Assembly (NCBI GenBank): GCA_021775715.1
Contig: JAJFHI010000174.1
Span: 1 to 36,344, forward strand
DNA: 36,344 bases
From: Hyphomicrobiaceae bacterium
GTDB lineage: Bacteria > Pseudomonadota > Alphaproteobacteria > Rhizobiales > Hyphomicrobiaceae
Direction: 5' to 3'
The notes under the pieces are model-generated. The model did no database searches and had not been told where the DNA came from. It saw nothing but the letters and a program-made list of their open reading frames with translations. Positions 8,791 to 18,738 of the stretch are shown piece after piece (within the stretch, counting starts at the first letter, position 1; every line of letters starts with the position of its first letter). The position numbers and the translations under genes were made by a program.

Positions 8791-11124
8791 TCATTGAGAA
8801 CGCCGCCCATCCACAATGTTCCCGGCACCGATACCGACGCCAATACCAAGCGGCGCAACGTATCTGCCTGCACGGTTTCTTTCTCTTTCAACCGCTGCGG
8901 CTTCCGTCCGCATGCGCTGCAAATGCTCCGCAACGCGCGACGTGTCCCGCATTGGCGTTGTGACGATGCCAGCGAGCGGGCGGTTTTTCCGTTCCCGCAA
9001 GAAATTGACGAAAGTTGCCGTCAGCCATTCCTTAACGCTGCCAATGTTGGCATTTGCCGCGCTTCCAACGAGATTGACATCTGCATCCTTGGCGTCTTGA
9101 ACCATGCCGCGAATGTGCGTCCTTGAGTTTCCAAGGCTGTTGCGGGTCCGCGTTGCAACGGCCTGATCTCTTACCGCTCGAACAAAGTCGATAGCGGCCT
9201 GATCGCCAAACATTTCTCGCATAGTGCGGCGAATGTGGTCGGAGTTGAACAGCTTGGCAACGTCGTGTTGGCTGCCGAGATTGTCCACTTTGTCGATCAT
9301 CTTCTGAAGGAAATGGACTCGCACCAGGTCTTGAGCTTGCGGGGCAAGCTGCCGAAACTCGCGCATCTGATTTCTAAACTGAGGACCGGCCTTTTGGGCG
9401 AATGCGTCGCCAAGCTCTGTCGCGCGCTCGGCAAAGTTCATGTCTGCCCACCGGCGGTTTGCAACTGCCCACCGTGGGCTTGCCATCGTCATAACGCCTG
9501 TGATGTCGCGATAAAGAGGCTGTAGGGTATTGACGAGGTGATTAGCGCCCTGTCTGCGTGCCACCTCGATCTGCCCCCTGATCGCCCCGCGCATGTCCTG
9601 AAGCATTTGCAGAGACGGCATTAGGAGACGTTGGCCGTTCCCTGCATCAACGTAAAGCTCATTGATCGCGCGCTCTAGCGCCTGCCTTTGCTCACCAGAT
9701 CGGCCGCGCATGCGGTTAAGATTGCGATCCACAACGCGCTGAATGCCAGCATGAAGCGCCCGATTGTTGACCGCTGTTCCCGTTGGGGCTCGATATACAG
9801 CGTCATACTCTCTCCGGGCCTGTGTCGTCAGATCCGTGATCAGGTTTTCGGCATCGTCAATCGTCGCCTGATTGGGTGATATGCGGCGCAATGTTCCGCG
9901 CATCGTGTCAAATAGCTGTTCCTGCCGCCTTGCAACAGCATTTCGCGCCATGTTTGCCGATGCGCCAGTTCCAGAGTTTGCGAGGTAATCAAAGTTGCCA
10001 GACAGGCCGTTTTCTTCGATACGTTTCACCTCATCAAGATCAACGTTGCGAGGATTGCGCGTTCCGCCGGCTGGTGTGCGTCGCGCGGCATCTGATGCCG
10101 CAACTGATGGGTACTCACCGAAAAACAGATCACTATCGCCGTGGACGTCTTGAAGTCGCCTCAGACGAGCCTGTGCTGCCTGTGGCGAAACACCTGTTTC
10201 CTGCACAATCCGATTGATCGTTGCTGGAATAGCAACCTGTGCGTCACCGTTCGCGCGCACCATCTCCTCACCTAGAAAATCGAGCGTCTGCCGCTGCATG
10301 GCTGCGTTGCCTGGGGCCGCACCTGTCGCAACTTGGTTTGCAATGGCGTCAACGCCGCCGTCTCCCAAATCGTCAAGCGTGCTTCGGTATGCCCCGCTAC
10401 CTGGTCGCGCCAGTGAAGACCCCGCCTGAACAATTCTGCCAGCGCCTTCCGCAAGACCGCCAAGTATTGCCCCGCCAGCAACGCCCGCAGCAGCCGCTGC
10501 GGGCACGTTTTTCATGCGCTCTTGAAATCCGCCTTCTGCATTTCCAAAAGCGTATACAGGGGCCTGTGTTCCGCCTACCGTTGCCGCTTGCGCAACACGG
10601 CCCGCCGTGCTTGCGGCTGGAGCTGGTGCGCCCATCAACCAACCAGCGCCGCGCCCCGCACCCATTGCGGCACCGCCGCCGACAATAGCGCCCGCGACTT
10701 CTGAAGCAGGCTGCAAGATTGGGTAGTTCTCGCGCTCGATGTCCTGTTGTGCGCGTTGGAATGTCAGGTTGCGGTCATAGGCATCATTAAATGTCGTGCC
10801 ATCGCCATAGCCAGCCGCAGCGGCCACGTTTTTGCCGGCATACTCAACGCCAGCATTCAAGCCCGCTGCAATCTCATCCATGAACGGACCGACAACCGGA
10901 ATCCCTCGCAATGCGTTTGGCGTGCCGCTCTGCCGTTGCAAATCAAGCATGCGCCGCTCGCCTTCAGATAGGGCGGAAAGGTCTCTCGATGGTGATTGCT
11001 GGGATGATTCTTGACCGCCTCCAGGGATAAGCCCACGGCTGCGCGCCTCGTTGAGCATGCCTAGCTTTTCAGGCGGAAGGATGCCGCGCTTTTCTGCTTC
11101 TAAAAGCGCCTCTAGTTTGCTCAT
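8791..11124 (-). CDS. Putative internal virion/ejection protein (777 aa)
   Basis: MSKLEALLEAEKRGILPPEKLGMLNEARSRGLIPGG...; ATGA overlap with upstream gene stop; podovirus gene order. Confidence 0.65.
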   Translation of the reverse strand: MSKLEALLEAEKRGILPPEKLGMLNEARSRGLIPGGGQESSQQSPSRDLSALSEGERRMLDLQRQSGTPNALRGIPVVGPFMDEIAAGLNAGVEYAGKNVAAAAGYGDGTTFNDAYDRNLTFQRAQQDIERENYPILQPASEVAGAIVGGGAAMGAGRGAGWLMGAPAPAASTAGRVAQAATVGGTQAPVYAFGNAEGGFQERMKNVPAAAAAGVAGGAILGGLAEGAGRIVQAGSSLARPGSGAYRSTLDDLGDGGVDAIANQVATGAAPGNAAMQRQTLDFLGEEMVRANGDAQVAIPATINRIVQETGVSPQAAQARLRRLQDVHGDSDLFFGEYPSVAASDAARRTPAGGTRNPRNVDLDEVKRIEENGLSGNFDYLANSGTGASANMARNAVARRQEQLFDTMRGTLRRISPNQATIDDAENLITDLTTQARREYDAVYRAPTGTAVNNRALHAGIQRVVDRNLNRMRGRSGEQRQALERAINELYVDAGNGQRLLMPSLQMLQDMRGAIRGQIEVARRQGANHLVNTLQPLYRDITGVMTMASPRWAVANRRWADMNFAERATELGDAFAQKAGPQFRNQMREFRQLAPQAQDLVRVHFLQKMIDKVDNLGSQHDVAKLFNSDHIRRTMREMFGDQAAIDFVRAVRDQAVATRTRNSLGNSRTHIRGMVQDAKDADVNLVGSAANANIGSVKEWLTATFVNFLRERKNRPLAGIVTTPMRDTSRVAEHLQRMRTEAAAVERERNRAGRYVAPLGIGVGIGAGNIVDGRRSQ

Positions 11125-12275
11125 TGACCAGCCCCGATACTGCGCAGCAATTCTTCGTTGCTCATGGTGCTGTACGGAGATTGTCCTTGCGGGGCTCTGC
11201 CCTGGATCTTCAGAGGTGCGCCGCTAATTTCTGGCAATGGGATCGCAAAGTTGTTCATTACACGCTGACGAACACCCTCAAGCGCACGGCGGTATTCTTC
11301 TGCGTTTCTCGCTTGAGATAGGTTGCCAACAACTGCAACAAGGCGCTTTTGATCGCTATCCGTCCAAGGGCCTTCTCCTGGCTTGCGGATTAGCGGTTTG
11401 ATTGCTGCTGCAAGCGCCTCAGTGTCACCGGCTATTCTGTTGCGGACTTCAGACGTGTAGCCCTTGCCGCCGTAGTTCGTAACGCCTTCAATGGCACTGC
11501 CAATTGCGCGAGAAATGCCGCCAACAAGTCCGCCATCCTCTGCACCCTGATAAGGTCCAACGGCGTTTTCAAATGTTGATTGATCGAAGTCACCAGGAAC
11601 ACGGGCTAGTGTTTCAATGCCTGCTGCAACGTTCTGTGCAAGATCGGTGTCGTCGCCTCCTGAAACACCCTTGTCGCTAAGTTGTCCTGTAAGGACATAC
11701 CGGCGATAGGCATCCGATCCAGGTGCTAGCCCATACTGGTTTGCCATCGATGCTCTGTATTCTGGTCCATTCTTATTGACGGCAGCCGGTTCCTGATACC
11801 CCCGCGCCTTTGCAATCACCCAGTCAGCCCCTAGGATCGGATCACCACGAAACTGATCGGGGATGGATGCAGCCAGCTTAGGATCAGCTTGCAAAAACCG
11901 ATTCCAGTTGTCCGCATTGCCGCGCACGAGCTGCGCCGGACCGGCTGCGCGCTTCATACGCAGGTCGTCAATCTGCATCGAGCGAAGCTCATCGCCCTGC
12001 GTTGCCCGCTGTTTATCGAAGGCGAACCGCTGTTGGCTCAAGCCGAGGCGCTTTTGATCCATCTCGCGCGAATATTCCCGGTCGGCCATGCGGTCGGCTC
12101 GGTTTTGCTTTTGCGCGCTGAACCGCCCCGCCTGTTGCACGCCTTGCGCAAGTCCCGAACCGACGTTATCGGCCCCGAGAACGTTTGCGCCCATTAGGAA
12201 CAGAGGCGACGTAAAGATGTCTTCAAGCGAACCGCCTGGTGCTTGAGGCGGTTTTTTGCCAAGTTGATAATCCAT
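11121..12275 (-). CDS. Putative ejection/internal virion protein (~384 aa)
   Basis: Likely start MDYQLGKKPPQAPGG at 12275, just after the upstream stop (12277). Confidence 0.65.
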   Translation of the reverse strand: MDYQLGKKPPQAPGGSLEDIFTSPLFLMGANVLGADNVGSGLAQGVQQAGRFSAQKQNRADRMADREYSREMDQKRLGLSQQRFAFDKQRATQGDELRSMQIDDLRMKRAAGPAQLVRGNADNWNRFLQADPKLAASIPDQFRGDPILGADWVIAKARGYQEPAAVNKNGPEYRASMANQYGLAPGSDAYRRYVLTGQLSDKGVSGGDDTDLAQNVAAGIETLARVPGDFDQSTFENAVGPYQGAEDGGLVGGISRAIGSAIEGVTNYGGKGYTSEVRNRIAGDTEALAAAIKPLIRKPGEGPWTDSDQKRLVAVVGNLSQARNAEEYRRALEGVRQRVMNNFAIPLPEISGAPLKIQGRAPQGQSPYSTMSNEELLRSIGAGQ

Positions 12276-12276
12276 C

Positions 12277-13176
12277 TCAAAGAATCCTCGATGCGCCGAT
12301 AAGTCCCTGATACGGAAGCATGGCCCCGCCAGCCGCAGCCGCACCGCCACCGAATAGGCTTCCCAGCCCACCAGCCGCCGCGCCGCCCATCATGCCGCCC
12401 ATCCCGAGAGTTGCGCCGCCCGTGAACGGAGCCGCTGCCATCATTCCAAGTCCGAGCGCCGTTTGCATCGGGTCAGACTTTTGCGTCTGCGTTTGCGTGC
12501 TCTGAGACGTGCCGCCAAGCGATGCAACCGGCATCATCGTGCCCATGTACTCTTGCAACGCTCTGGCCTGTCTGTTCTGGTCGAAGTCATAGCGGGCCAT
12601 CTGCTCGCTGATGCCGCGCTGCGCTTGCGCCTCGCGCTCCGCCCCAACGCCCCGCAACATAGCGAGATCTTGGTAATCCTGATTGGCCAGCGTCGGAGCC
12701 ATGCTTGCCGCCTGCATCTGGCGGCCGCGTTCGGCTTCGTAATTCTGATATTCGATAGGGGCGAACGCATCTCCCAAACCGCGTGCCAAGCTGTACCCGT
12801 GCGAGTCCGACCCCGTGCGACCAGCGCGTGAAAACGTGGCGTTGATCCCCGGCATCACGTCCGCCATGATCCGGCTTTGCAGCCCTCCCATGTACGGGTT
12901 GCCCTGGCTTAGATAGTCTCCGCTGAGCGTGCTCTGCATGTTGCCTTGAGCGGCCTGCACAAGCGGGCTTCCCGATGTCGCGCGGGCTTCCGTTCCTGCA
13001 AGTGCTGCCGTCGTCGCCGGGTCAAAATCGGCATATGTCTGGCCTGGGAAAAACTGCTGGTTTTGCCGCTGATTATAGATGTTCTTTGCTTCGCCCACGC
13101 CAAACTCAAGCCCCGGAACTGCTGGAGCCCACGGGTCTGACTTCTGCGTTGATTCCTGCTTTTGCGACTTGCTCAT
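12277..13176 (-). CDS. Putative internal virion/ejection protein, Gly/Ala-rich C-terminus
   Basis: MSKSQKQESTQKSDPWAPAVPGLEFGVGEAKNIYNQRQNQQFFPGQTYADF... Confidence 0.65.
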   Translation of the reverse strand: MSKSQKQESTQKSDPWAPAVPGLEFGVGEAKNIYNQRQNQQFFPGQTYADFDPATTAALAGTEARATSGSPLVQAAQGNMQSTLSGDYLSQGNPYMGGLQSRIMADVMPGINATFSRAGRTGSDSHGYSLARGLGDAFAPIEYQNYEAERGRQMQAASMAPTLANQDYQDLAMLRGVGAEREAQAQRGISEQMARYDFDQNRQARALQEYMGTMMPVASLGGTSQSTQTQTQKSDPMQTALGLGMMAAAPFTGGATLGMGGMMGGAAAGGLGSLFGGGAAAAGGAMLPYQGLIGASRIL

Positions 13177-13177
13177 T

Positions 13178-13597
13178 TCAAAGTACCTTTTCGACAACCG
13201 TCGCCAGCTTGGACCAGCCGAACGGCTTCAATGCTTTTTCCCATCCAGGACGGCCGCAGCCTTCTAGCCGAACCGCGCCAAGCTCTTTGGCCCAAACCTC
13301 GATCACAAGCAAAACGCTCGCCACGTCTTTGATGTCTCCGCCGCATATCGGCATGCCAATCGTCAGACCTGCGGCCGTGTCGTAAATTTCCGTGATGATG
13401 ACGCCCGTTGCCGCTACGCCATCCGTGACAACCCAAAGCTGCGCATCACGCTCCGCAATTTTCTCGCGCCACTGCTTTGCCGTGCGAACGCCCGTGACAT
13501 CTGCGGCGTCCTGCACCCAATCCTCAACCTCTGGCCAAAATGCCGGGAGGTTTTCCGATTTGACCGGGATCAGGCTAACGGATGACAAGCGCGTCAT
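13178..13597 (-). CDS. GNAT-acetyltransferase-like phage protein (139 aa)
   Basis: MTRLSSVSLIPVKSENLPAFWPEVEDWVQDA...LWVVTDGVAATGVIITEIYD...VLLVIEVWAKELGAVRLEGCGRPGWEKALKPFGW resembles phage GNAT-like proteins. Confidence 0.5.
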   Translation of the reverse strand: MTRLSSVSLIPVKSENLPAFWPEVEDWVQDAADVTGVRTAKQWREKIAERDAQLWVVTDGVAATGVIITEIYDTAAGLTIGMPICGGDIKDVASVLLVIEVWAKELGAVRLEGCGRPGWEKALKPFGWSKLATVVEKVL

Positions 13598-13895
13598 ATG
13601 TTTCGGTCCCCGCTGCGGTTGCATGTGTGAGTGTGAAACTAACGCCTACGGCTCGCGCCGACACGTAGGGGCTGAGCGCCGCCGCTGCCGAACTCGTTGG
13701 CATCAGCACAATCGCCGCCTCTGTCGTGACAAACTCATTCGCAATTACCGACGACGTGCCAGCCGTTAGCGTCACTTTTGTCAGCGAATAATCTTTATGG
13801 TCGCCGCGCACGAACTGGCGCGAAAGATTTTGCGCCCATAAATAGAGATCGCCCGCCTTGGCAGACGGCGGGGCTGTCCATCGCCTATCTGTCAC
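13575..13895 (-). CDS. Hypothetical virion-operon protein (106 aa)
   Basis: ORF overlapping the gp10-like stop and the next gene. Confidence 0.6.
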   Translation of the reverse strand: MTDRRWTAPPSAKAGDLYLWAQNLSRQFVRGDHKDYSLTKVTLTAGTSSVIANEFVTTEAAIVLMPTSSAAAALSPYVSARAVGVSFTLTHATAAGTETYDALVIR

Positions 13896-15357
13896 CAGTC
13901 AGTTCCGCCGTGTAATTGATGCCTTCCGCCCGGCTCCAATTGCTTGACGCAATCGAGATGCGAGCGCGCAGAAAACGAGCGTCAATCCGCTGCGGGCAGA
14001 AGCCTTGAGCGTTCATCAACGTGCCTGTCGTATAAGCGACATCAGCACCCGGAAGCGCGCGTCGATACCCGATGGATGCCGTGATCTGCCCCTGGATCGC
14101 GTCACTGATTGGCCAGATCTCAGTGACCAACGCGCGGTTGCCTGGAGCCGCTTCAAACTCTTGCGTGTCAATCGTCGCCGGTCGCGCATCGCCGGTAAAA
14201 ATGCCGATCTGGTTTGACGTGTTTGCGCCAGCCAGAAACCGCCTGCGGTCATCGAAAACAGATGAGTCAATGTTGATGGCGTTGAGGTTCGTCGTGTCCA
14301 AATCGTCCGAGGTTTCGAACGTGTGAAAGTTATCAACGGTGAGCGGGTCCACGGGCAAGTCAAACAGGTATTGCAGGCTTACGTCGTCGCGCGTCCATCG
14401 CCCATCTTGGATAGAATAGATCAGCTGCTCGTTGATGTTTGTGGCCGATCCCGATGGAAAGCCGAACACCACGAGCTTATTGACCGTATCAACCGCCGCG
14501 TTGACCTTGTAGCGGTACCCATAGTTCAGGTTGTCGGTGAAATACTTGTCTACCTTGCCATAGCCAATCGGAATGCTTTGCTGCCCGTCAAAAACATAAA
14601 ACCCATCGTCCGAAGCAAAGAAGATCAAGCGCCCATAAGCTGCAACGGCATCGCGAGAGATGGCCCCACGGCGCTTCTCAACGGCATCTTGGCCAAAGTC
14701 CCAGATCAGCGGCGGGCCGACGTACACACCGCGCCGGATCGCGCGCTCCTGAAATATGGCTGCGTAATCGAGGCCAACGATGGCCTGCACCAGGCCACTC
14801 TCTTGTGCAAACACTTGGCTCCCGGCCTGTGTGGCCGCTGATGGCGTCCAATCCGTGATGTCGTTGAATGCTGAAAAGTAGACCGTGCGTCCAAGCCCTA
14901 GCAGGAGCTGATCGCCTACCGTCGCGAGGCATGTTGCCTGCGGTGGAGATCCGCCAAGATCAGCAAACAGAGACGAAACGCCGATCTGATAGACCTGCGG
15001 AGCATGGCCCGGCGCAACGGCGACGACGTAATCACCGAATTGATCGAACTGCCAACCGGCATCAACGGCCAACGCATAACCGCCAGCCTTTGAGATGTCC
15101 GTCGCAACGCGCGAGACTAGCCAATACAGCTTGGCGCTATCCCCGCAGAAGATAACGGCCTCGCCGTCGTCCTCATAAATACCTTTTGCCCCGCGCAAGT
15201 CCGATGTCGTCGCCGCACCTGTGCCGCCGTACAGTGACAGCGAGGGAAACGGCGCGTAAGCCCCGGCGATGGAAAACACGCCCTTTGCCTCCGTCGCTGA
15301 CGATCTGCGCGCGGGCTGGTCTGGCGTCCATTCGCCAAAGGGAATAGGGCTCGGCAT
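13885..15357 (-). CDS. Packaged DNA stabilisation protein, P22 gp10-like (490 aa)
   Basis: MPSPIPFGEWTPDQPARRSSATEAKGVFSIAGAYAPFPSL...; position after the adaptor. Confidence 0.7.
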   Translation of the reverse strand: MPSPIPFGEWTPDQPARRSSATEAKGVFSIAGAYAPFPSLSLYGGTGAATTSDLRGAKGIYEDDGEAVIFCGDSAKLYWLVSRVATDISKAGGYALAVDAGWQFDQFGDYVVAVAPGHAPQVYQIGVSSLFADLGGSPPQATCLATVGDQLLLGLGRTVYFSAFNDITDWTPSAATQAGSQVFAQESGLVQAIVGLDYAAIFQERAIRRGVYVGPPLIWDFGQDAVEKRRGAISRDAVAAYGRLIFFASDDGFYVFDGQQSIPIGYGKVDKYFTDNLNYGYRYKVNAAVDTVNKLVVFGFPSGSATNINEQLIYSIQDGRWTRDDVSLQYLFDLPVDPLTVDNFHTFETSDDLDTTNLNAINIDSSVFDDRRRFLAGANTSNQIGIFTGDARPATIDTQEFEAAPGNRALVTEIWPISDAIQGQITASIGYRRALPGADVAYTTGTLMNAQGFCPQRIDARFLRARISIASSNWSRAEGINYTAELTGDR

Positions 15358-15358
15358 A

Positions 15359-16012
15359 TCAATAGCCCCAAGGCGTCAAACGGCCCGATGAGACCTTGGC
15401 TTCGTATTTACGGGTCAGTTGTTCCAGCGCCTCGCGCACGCCATCGCGCGCCAGCTCGACGCCTTTCATATCTCTGAGCTTGTCCCGATAAAGGCTGATC
15501 TTGGCTTGATGCCGGATGAGATCGCGCCCTTCCGTAACCCATCCGTTCGCATCGTTATCCGCTGCAAGCGTTTTGAGGCGAGCAAGTCCCGAGATCGTAA
15601 TAGGGTAGACTTGATCTGGGATAGGAAACAGGCGGAGCTGGTCTGCGTAGATGGCATAATCCGTTGATGCGCCCGAGTGCTGCGAGTTTGGGACTGCATA
15701 GGTGTCCATCCATAATTGAGTGCGAGCCCATAGCGTGTAAGGCTCTGAGGATTGCAGGAGCGTGATGCTGTCGATCTCCAAGAGCGTTACACCTGTATCA
15801 AGTGCGCTACCGTCCGAATTGAGCAGCGAAGTCCATGCGTAATATTCCTGGTCGGCAACGGTATTGAGCTTGAAAAGCTTCTCGTTGAAGTGGAAGCGCG
15901 TGCCTTCCCACTTGCGGATGGCAGCGTTGATCGCGTTGGTGATTGGAGACGCGAGATCATCGCGCGCCAAGTCATCAGCGATTTCCGTCTTGATCGTGCC
16001 GAGTGTGCTCAT
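15359..16012 (-). CDS. Head-tail adaptor, SU10/P22 gp4-like (217 aa)
   Basis: IKTEIADDLARDDL...AINAAIRKWEGTRFHFNEKLFKLNTVADQEYY...DYAIYADQLRLFPIPDQVYPITISGLARL. Confidence 0.7.
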   Translation of the reverse strand: MSTLGTIKTEIADDLARDDLASPITNAINAAIRKWEGTRFHFNEKLFKLNTVADQEYYAWTSLLNSDGSALDTGVTLLEIDSITLLQSSEPYTLWARTQLWMDTYAVPNSQHSGASTDYAIYADQLRLFPIPDQVYPITISGLARLKTLAADNDANGWVTEGRDLIRHQAKISLYRDKLRDMKGVELARDGVREALEQLTRKYEAKVSSGRLTPWGY

Positions 16013-16048
16013 GTGAGTTGGGGCGGGATCACTCCCGCCCCTCTCCTA

Positions 16049-16453
16049 TCAGTCATCGGCGGGGACGTACTCAACGATGATCGTTGCCGCCCCCGTCGTT
16101 GCTGCGGTGCCGCTCTGCGTATACTCGGCATAGATGTCAGTATCAGCAGAAGCGCTAAGCAGTCCGCCGAGTGTGGCGGGCGCAACGCGCGTTACAGCAA
16201 CGGCTGTTTCGTCTACACCGCCGGCGGCCACGAGTGCGTCATCATCGCCGGAAGTTCCGACGATAAGAACGTTGGTCGTCGCAGCGTTGAACACCGTCTG
16301 CACCGAAACCGTCGTGCCAAGCACAATGGCATTGGCAGGCACTGTCCCGATTTTAACCGATGTCCCCGAAGCATTGTCATCAAACGCCAGATCGTGGCGG
16401 ATGTAATGAGTCTGGCGAGTGTGATACTCGCGAGCGGTCGAACCGACTCCCAT
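16049..16453 (-). CDS. Small virion/decoration-type protein (134 aa)
   Basis: ORF immediately downstream of the capsid gene; Ala/Val/Thr-rich. Confidence 0.55.
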   Translation of the reverse strand: MGVGSTAREYHTRQTHYIRHDLAFDDNASGTSVKIGTVPANAIVLGTTVSVQTVFNAATTNVLIVGTSGDDDALVAAGGVDETAVAVTRVAPATLGGLLSASADTDIYAEYTQSGTAATTGAATIIVEYVPADD

Positions 16454-16468
16454 GATATCAATCTCCCC

Positions 16469-17542
16469 TTATGCTGCGGTTGCGTAGGACGACACAACGA
16501 TGGTGCTGAAGTCGAGGCTGTTCCAAACGGACTTCTTAAGTCCGCCGATGCAGCCTGCTTCCACGCCCAACTGGTTGCCGTAATCAAAAAGTTCTTCGTT
16601 CCAGTCATACTTTTTGAGTGAATGACCTTGACCGAAGCCCATATGTGCCGCCTGTGCACCGCACAGAACGCCACGACGAACCGTCGCGATGGCTGCACCC
16701 GTTGACGAGTTGACGCCCTGCGTCACGCGCGTTGACTCGTGCAGGATGACGTTGTTGTAAACGCCAAGCGATCCATCAAAGATCGGGTTTTTAGCAACGT
16801 CTCCGCCGCTCATTGCCGCCTTCTGGATGTCAAGCCACTGCCCCGTCGAGGTGTTGGTGCGAAGCGACGTGACTTGGTACGGATGCAGGAACATCACATA
16901 CATTTTTTTGCCGTTGACACTGATCGGACGGAACACCGGAGAAGCAACCTTGGCGGCCTCCACGGCTTTGTCGATCAGGGTCAGCGAGAAAATGTCATCT
17001 GATGCCAGTGCTTGGTCGTTTGCGTTGCCATCGCCGCCCGTGTCCGCCCACTTCTGGCGGGTTGCAGCCGGAGCAACAATCGCGTTATGGCCGGAAAACT
17101 TGGTATCCGTGACCGGCGTATAACCGCAGATCTGATTGAAGAACCAAGTGTCCATGCGATCCGCCCACCAGTCACGAAGGCCGCTCATGGCCTCCTCACG
17201 GATGGAAAACGGAATACGCTGCTCCGTCATTTTGCCCTTGGAACGGACAGCATGACGAAGCTGGTTCACAACCAAGTCATCGGTGTAGGTCGAAAGGCTT
17301 TCTTCATTGCCTTCCAAAGTTTCGTCACCCTGGACACCATCGCCGGTCAACTGCATGCGCAGCGTGCAACGGATGCGGTCGCCTGGGGATTTTTTCGCGT
17401 CGGTTTTTTCGACGATCAAGCTGTCTTTCGACTCGCCAACAAAGCGCCCAATATACGTTTCTTTGAGCGCCTCGCGGGCGAGCTTTGCAGACCACAGCTT
17501 GACCGCCTCTGGCGCGTTGACGCCATATTCGGTATTAGCCAT
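16469..17542 (-). CDS. Major capsid protein, DUF4043/N4-gp56 type (357 aa)
   Basis: VKLWSAKLAREALKETYIGRFVGESKDSLIVEKTDAKKSPGDRIRCTLRMQLTGDGVQGDETLEGNEE. Confidence 0.8.
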   Translation of the reverse strand: MANTEYGVNAPEAVKLWSAKLAREALKETYIGRFVGESKDSLIVEKTDAKKSPGDRIRCTLRMQLTGDGVQGDETLEGNEESLSTYTDDLVVNQLRHAVRSKGKMTEQRIPFSIREEAMSGLRDWWADRMDTWFFNQICGYTPVTDTKFSGHNAIVAPAATRQKWADTGGDGNANDQALASDDIFSLTLIDKAVEAAKVASPVFRPISVNGKKMYVMFLHPYQVTSLRTNTSTGQWLDIQKAAMSGGDVAKNPIFDGSLGVYNNVILHESTRVTQGVNSSTGAAIATVRRGVLCGAQAAHMGFGQGHSLKKYDWNEELFDYGNQLGVEAGCIGGLKKSVWNSLDFSTIVVSSYATAA

Positions 17543-17673
17543 TTGTAAAGCTCCGAGATTGGATTGATGATTTTGCGATAGCGCCGGTTAGCGTCTCGGC
17601 TGACGAGTCACGGTTAGCGGTTCGTGAGACCGAAGCGCTCTAGAGTCGGCTAGAGCATCCGAGGGTTACGCGA

Positions 17674-18666
17674 TTACAGCGCGCCAGCTTGGCGCATTTT
17701 ATTCCACACCGCATCGGCTTTTTCCGGGTCGGTGATGTACATATCAGCAAGCTCCGCTTGAGACGGAAAACCGCTGGCATCCTTGGACGTGCTTGCGCCG
17801 GTTGAAAGCGATCCCGCTGCCTTCTGACCGGCTTTCACCACGTCCAATTTCGTCTGCGCTGTTGGGGCTGGTGCGGGCTGCTGAGATGGCCCGCTAAAGC
17901 CGCGGCCCTTAGCCAGCGCATAGATGTATTGTGCCGGGTCCGCGCCGACTTGGCGGGCCTGTGCGGCAATCGAAAGAGTGTCCTGTTTGAGCATGTACTG
18001 GCGAAGTTCTGCCGCCGACGACATGCCGTTTTGACGTGCAAGCTGTTCCACCTGCGGGTTGCCGTCGGGATAGAACACAGCCAATTCCGCAAGCCTTGAG
18101 TCCGCAAGAGACTCTGCCGCGTCATAGTAGTCCGGCGTTTGTTCCGCGAATTGACGCTCGGACTGAATGATCGACTGAAACGTCTGCTGTTCTTCGAACT
18201 GCGCGCGGGCTTGCTGTTCCTGTTGCTGTTTCCATTCGGAAAGCTGCTTGTTCTGATCGGCAACCGATTTGACTTGCTCCTCAAGCCGCCGCTGTTGCAG
18301 TTCCTCTGGCGTCAGATAAAGCTCGTCTTGCTGTTGCTGGGAACGCATTTGGTCTTCACGCATGGAGCGCAAAAATTCCTGCATGTTGGCAACTTGGTTT
18401 GCGAGCTGTTCCTTTTCCTCGCGCAGTGCCTTCCGCTGATTACGTTCCTCGCCTAGAGCGCCGCGAAGATCGTTGTACTCTTTGCTGAGCTTTTCATAAT
18501 CAGGCTTTGGCTGCTCGTCGTCTTTCTTCGCCTCTGGCTTGTCGCCTTCTGGCGTTGGGTCTTCTGTCTGCGGCTCTGAGCCCTCGATTTCTTTGGCCAG
18601 CTCCGCATATGCGGCGTCATCGGCTGAAGGCTGCGCCTCCACCGTTTCAATTGTCGTGTTGTCCAT
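17674..18666 (-). CDS. Scaffold-like protein (330 aa)
   Basis: Acidic N-term, long Gln/Glu coiled coil, between portal and capsid. Confidence 0.7.
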   Translation of the reverse strand: MDNTTIETVEAQPSADDAAYAELAKEIEGSEPQTEDPTPEGDKPEAKKDDEQPKPDYEKLSKEYNDLRGALGEERNQRKALREEKEQLANQVANMQEFLRSMREDQMRSQQQQDELYLTPEELQQRRLEEQVKSVADQNKQLSEWKQQQEQQARAQFEEQQTFQSIIQSERQFAEQTPDYYDAAESLADSRLAELAVFYPDGNPQVEQLARQNGMSSAAELRQYMLKQDTLSIAAQARQVGADPAQYIYALAKGRGFSGPSQQPAPAPTAQTKLDVVKAGQKAAGSLSTGASTSKDASGFPSQAELADMYITDPEKADAVWNKMRQAGAL

Positions 18667-18738
18667 TAGTTTCTCACCTTTGCATCAGACGGGATGCGAC
18701 CGATACCAGTCGGGCGGCACTGGCAAGCCGAGGTTGGC

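Noticed and set aside
15752-16621. Plus-strand 289-aa ORF
   Set aside because: Antisense across the adaptor, decoration and capsid genes; no recognisable features.
17637-17656. Intrinsic terminator between scaffold and capsid
   Set aside because: Good stem but no T-tract on either strand after it.
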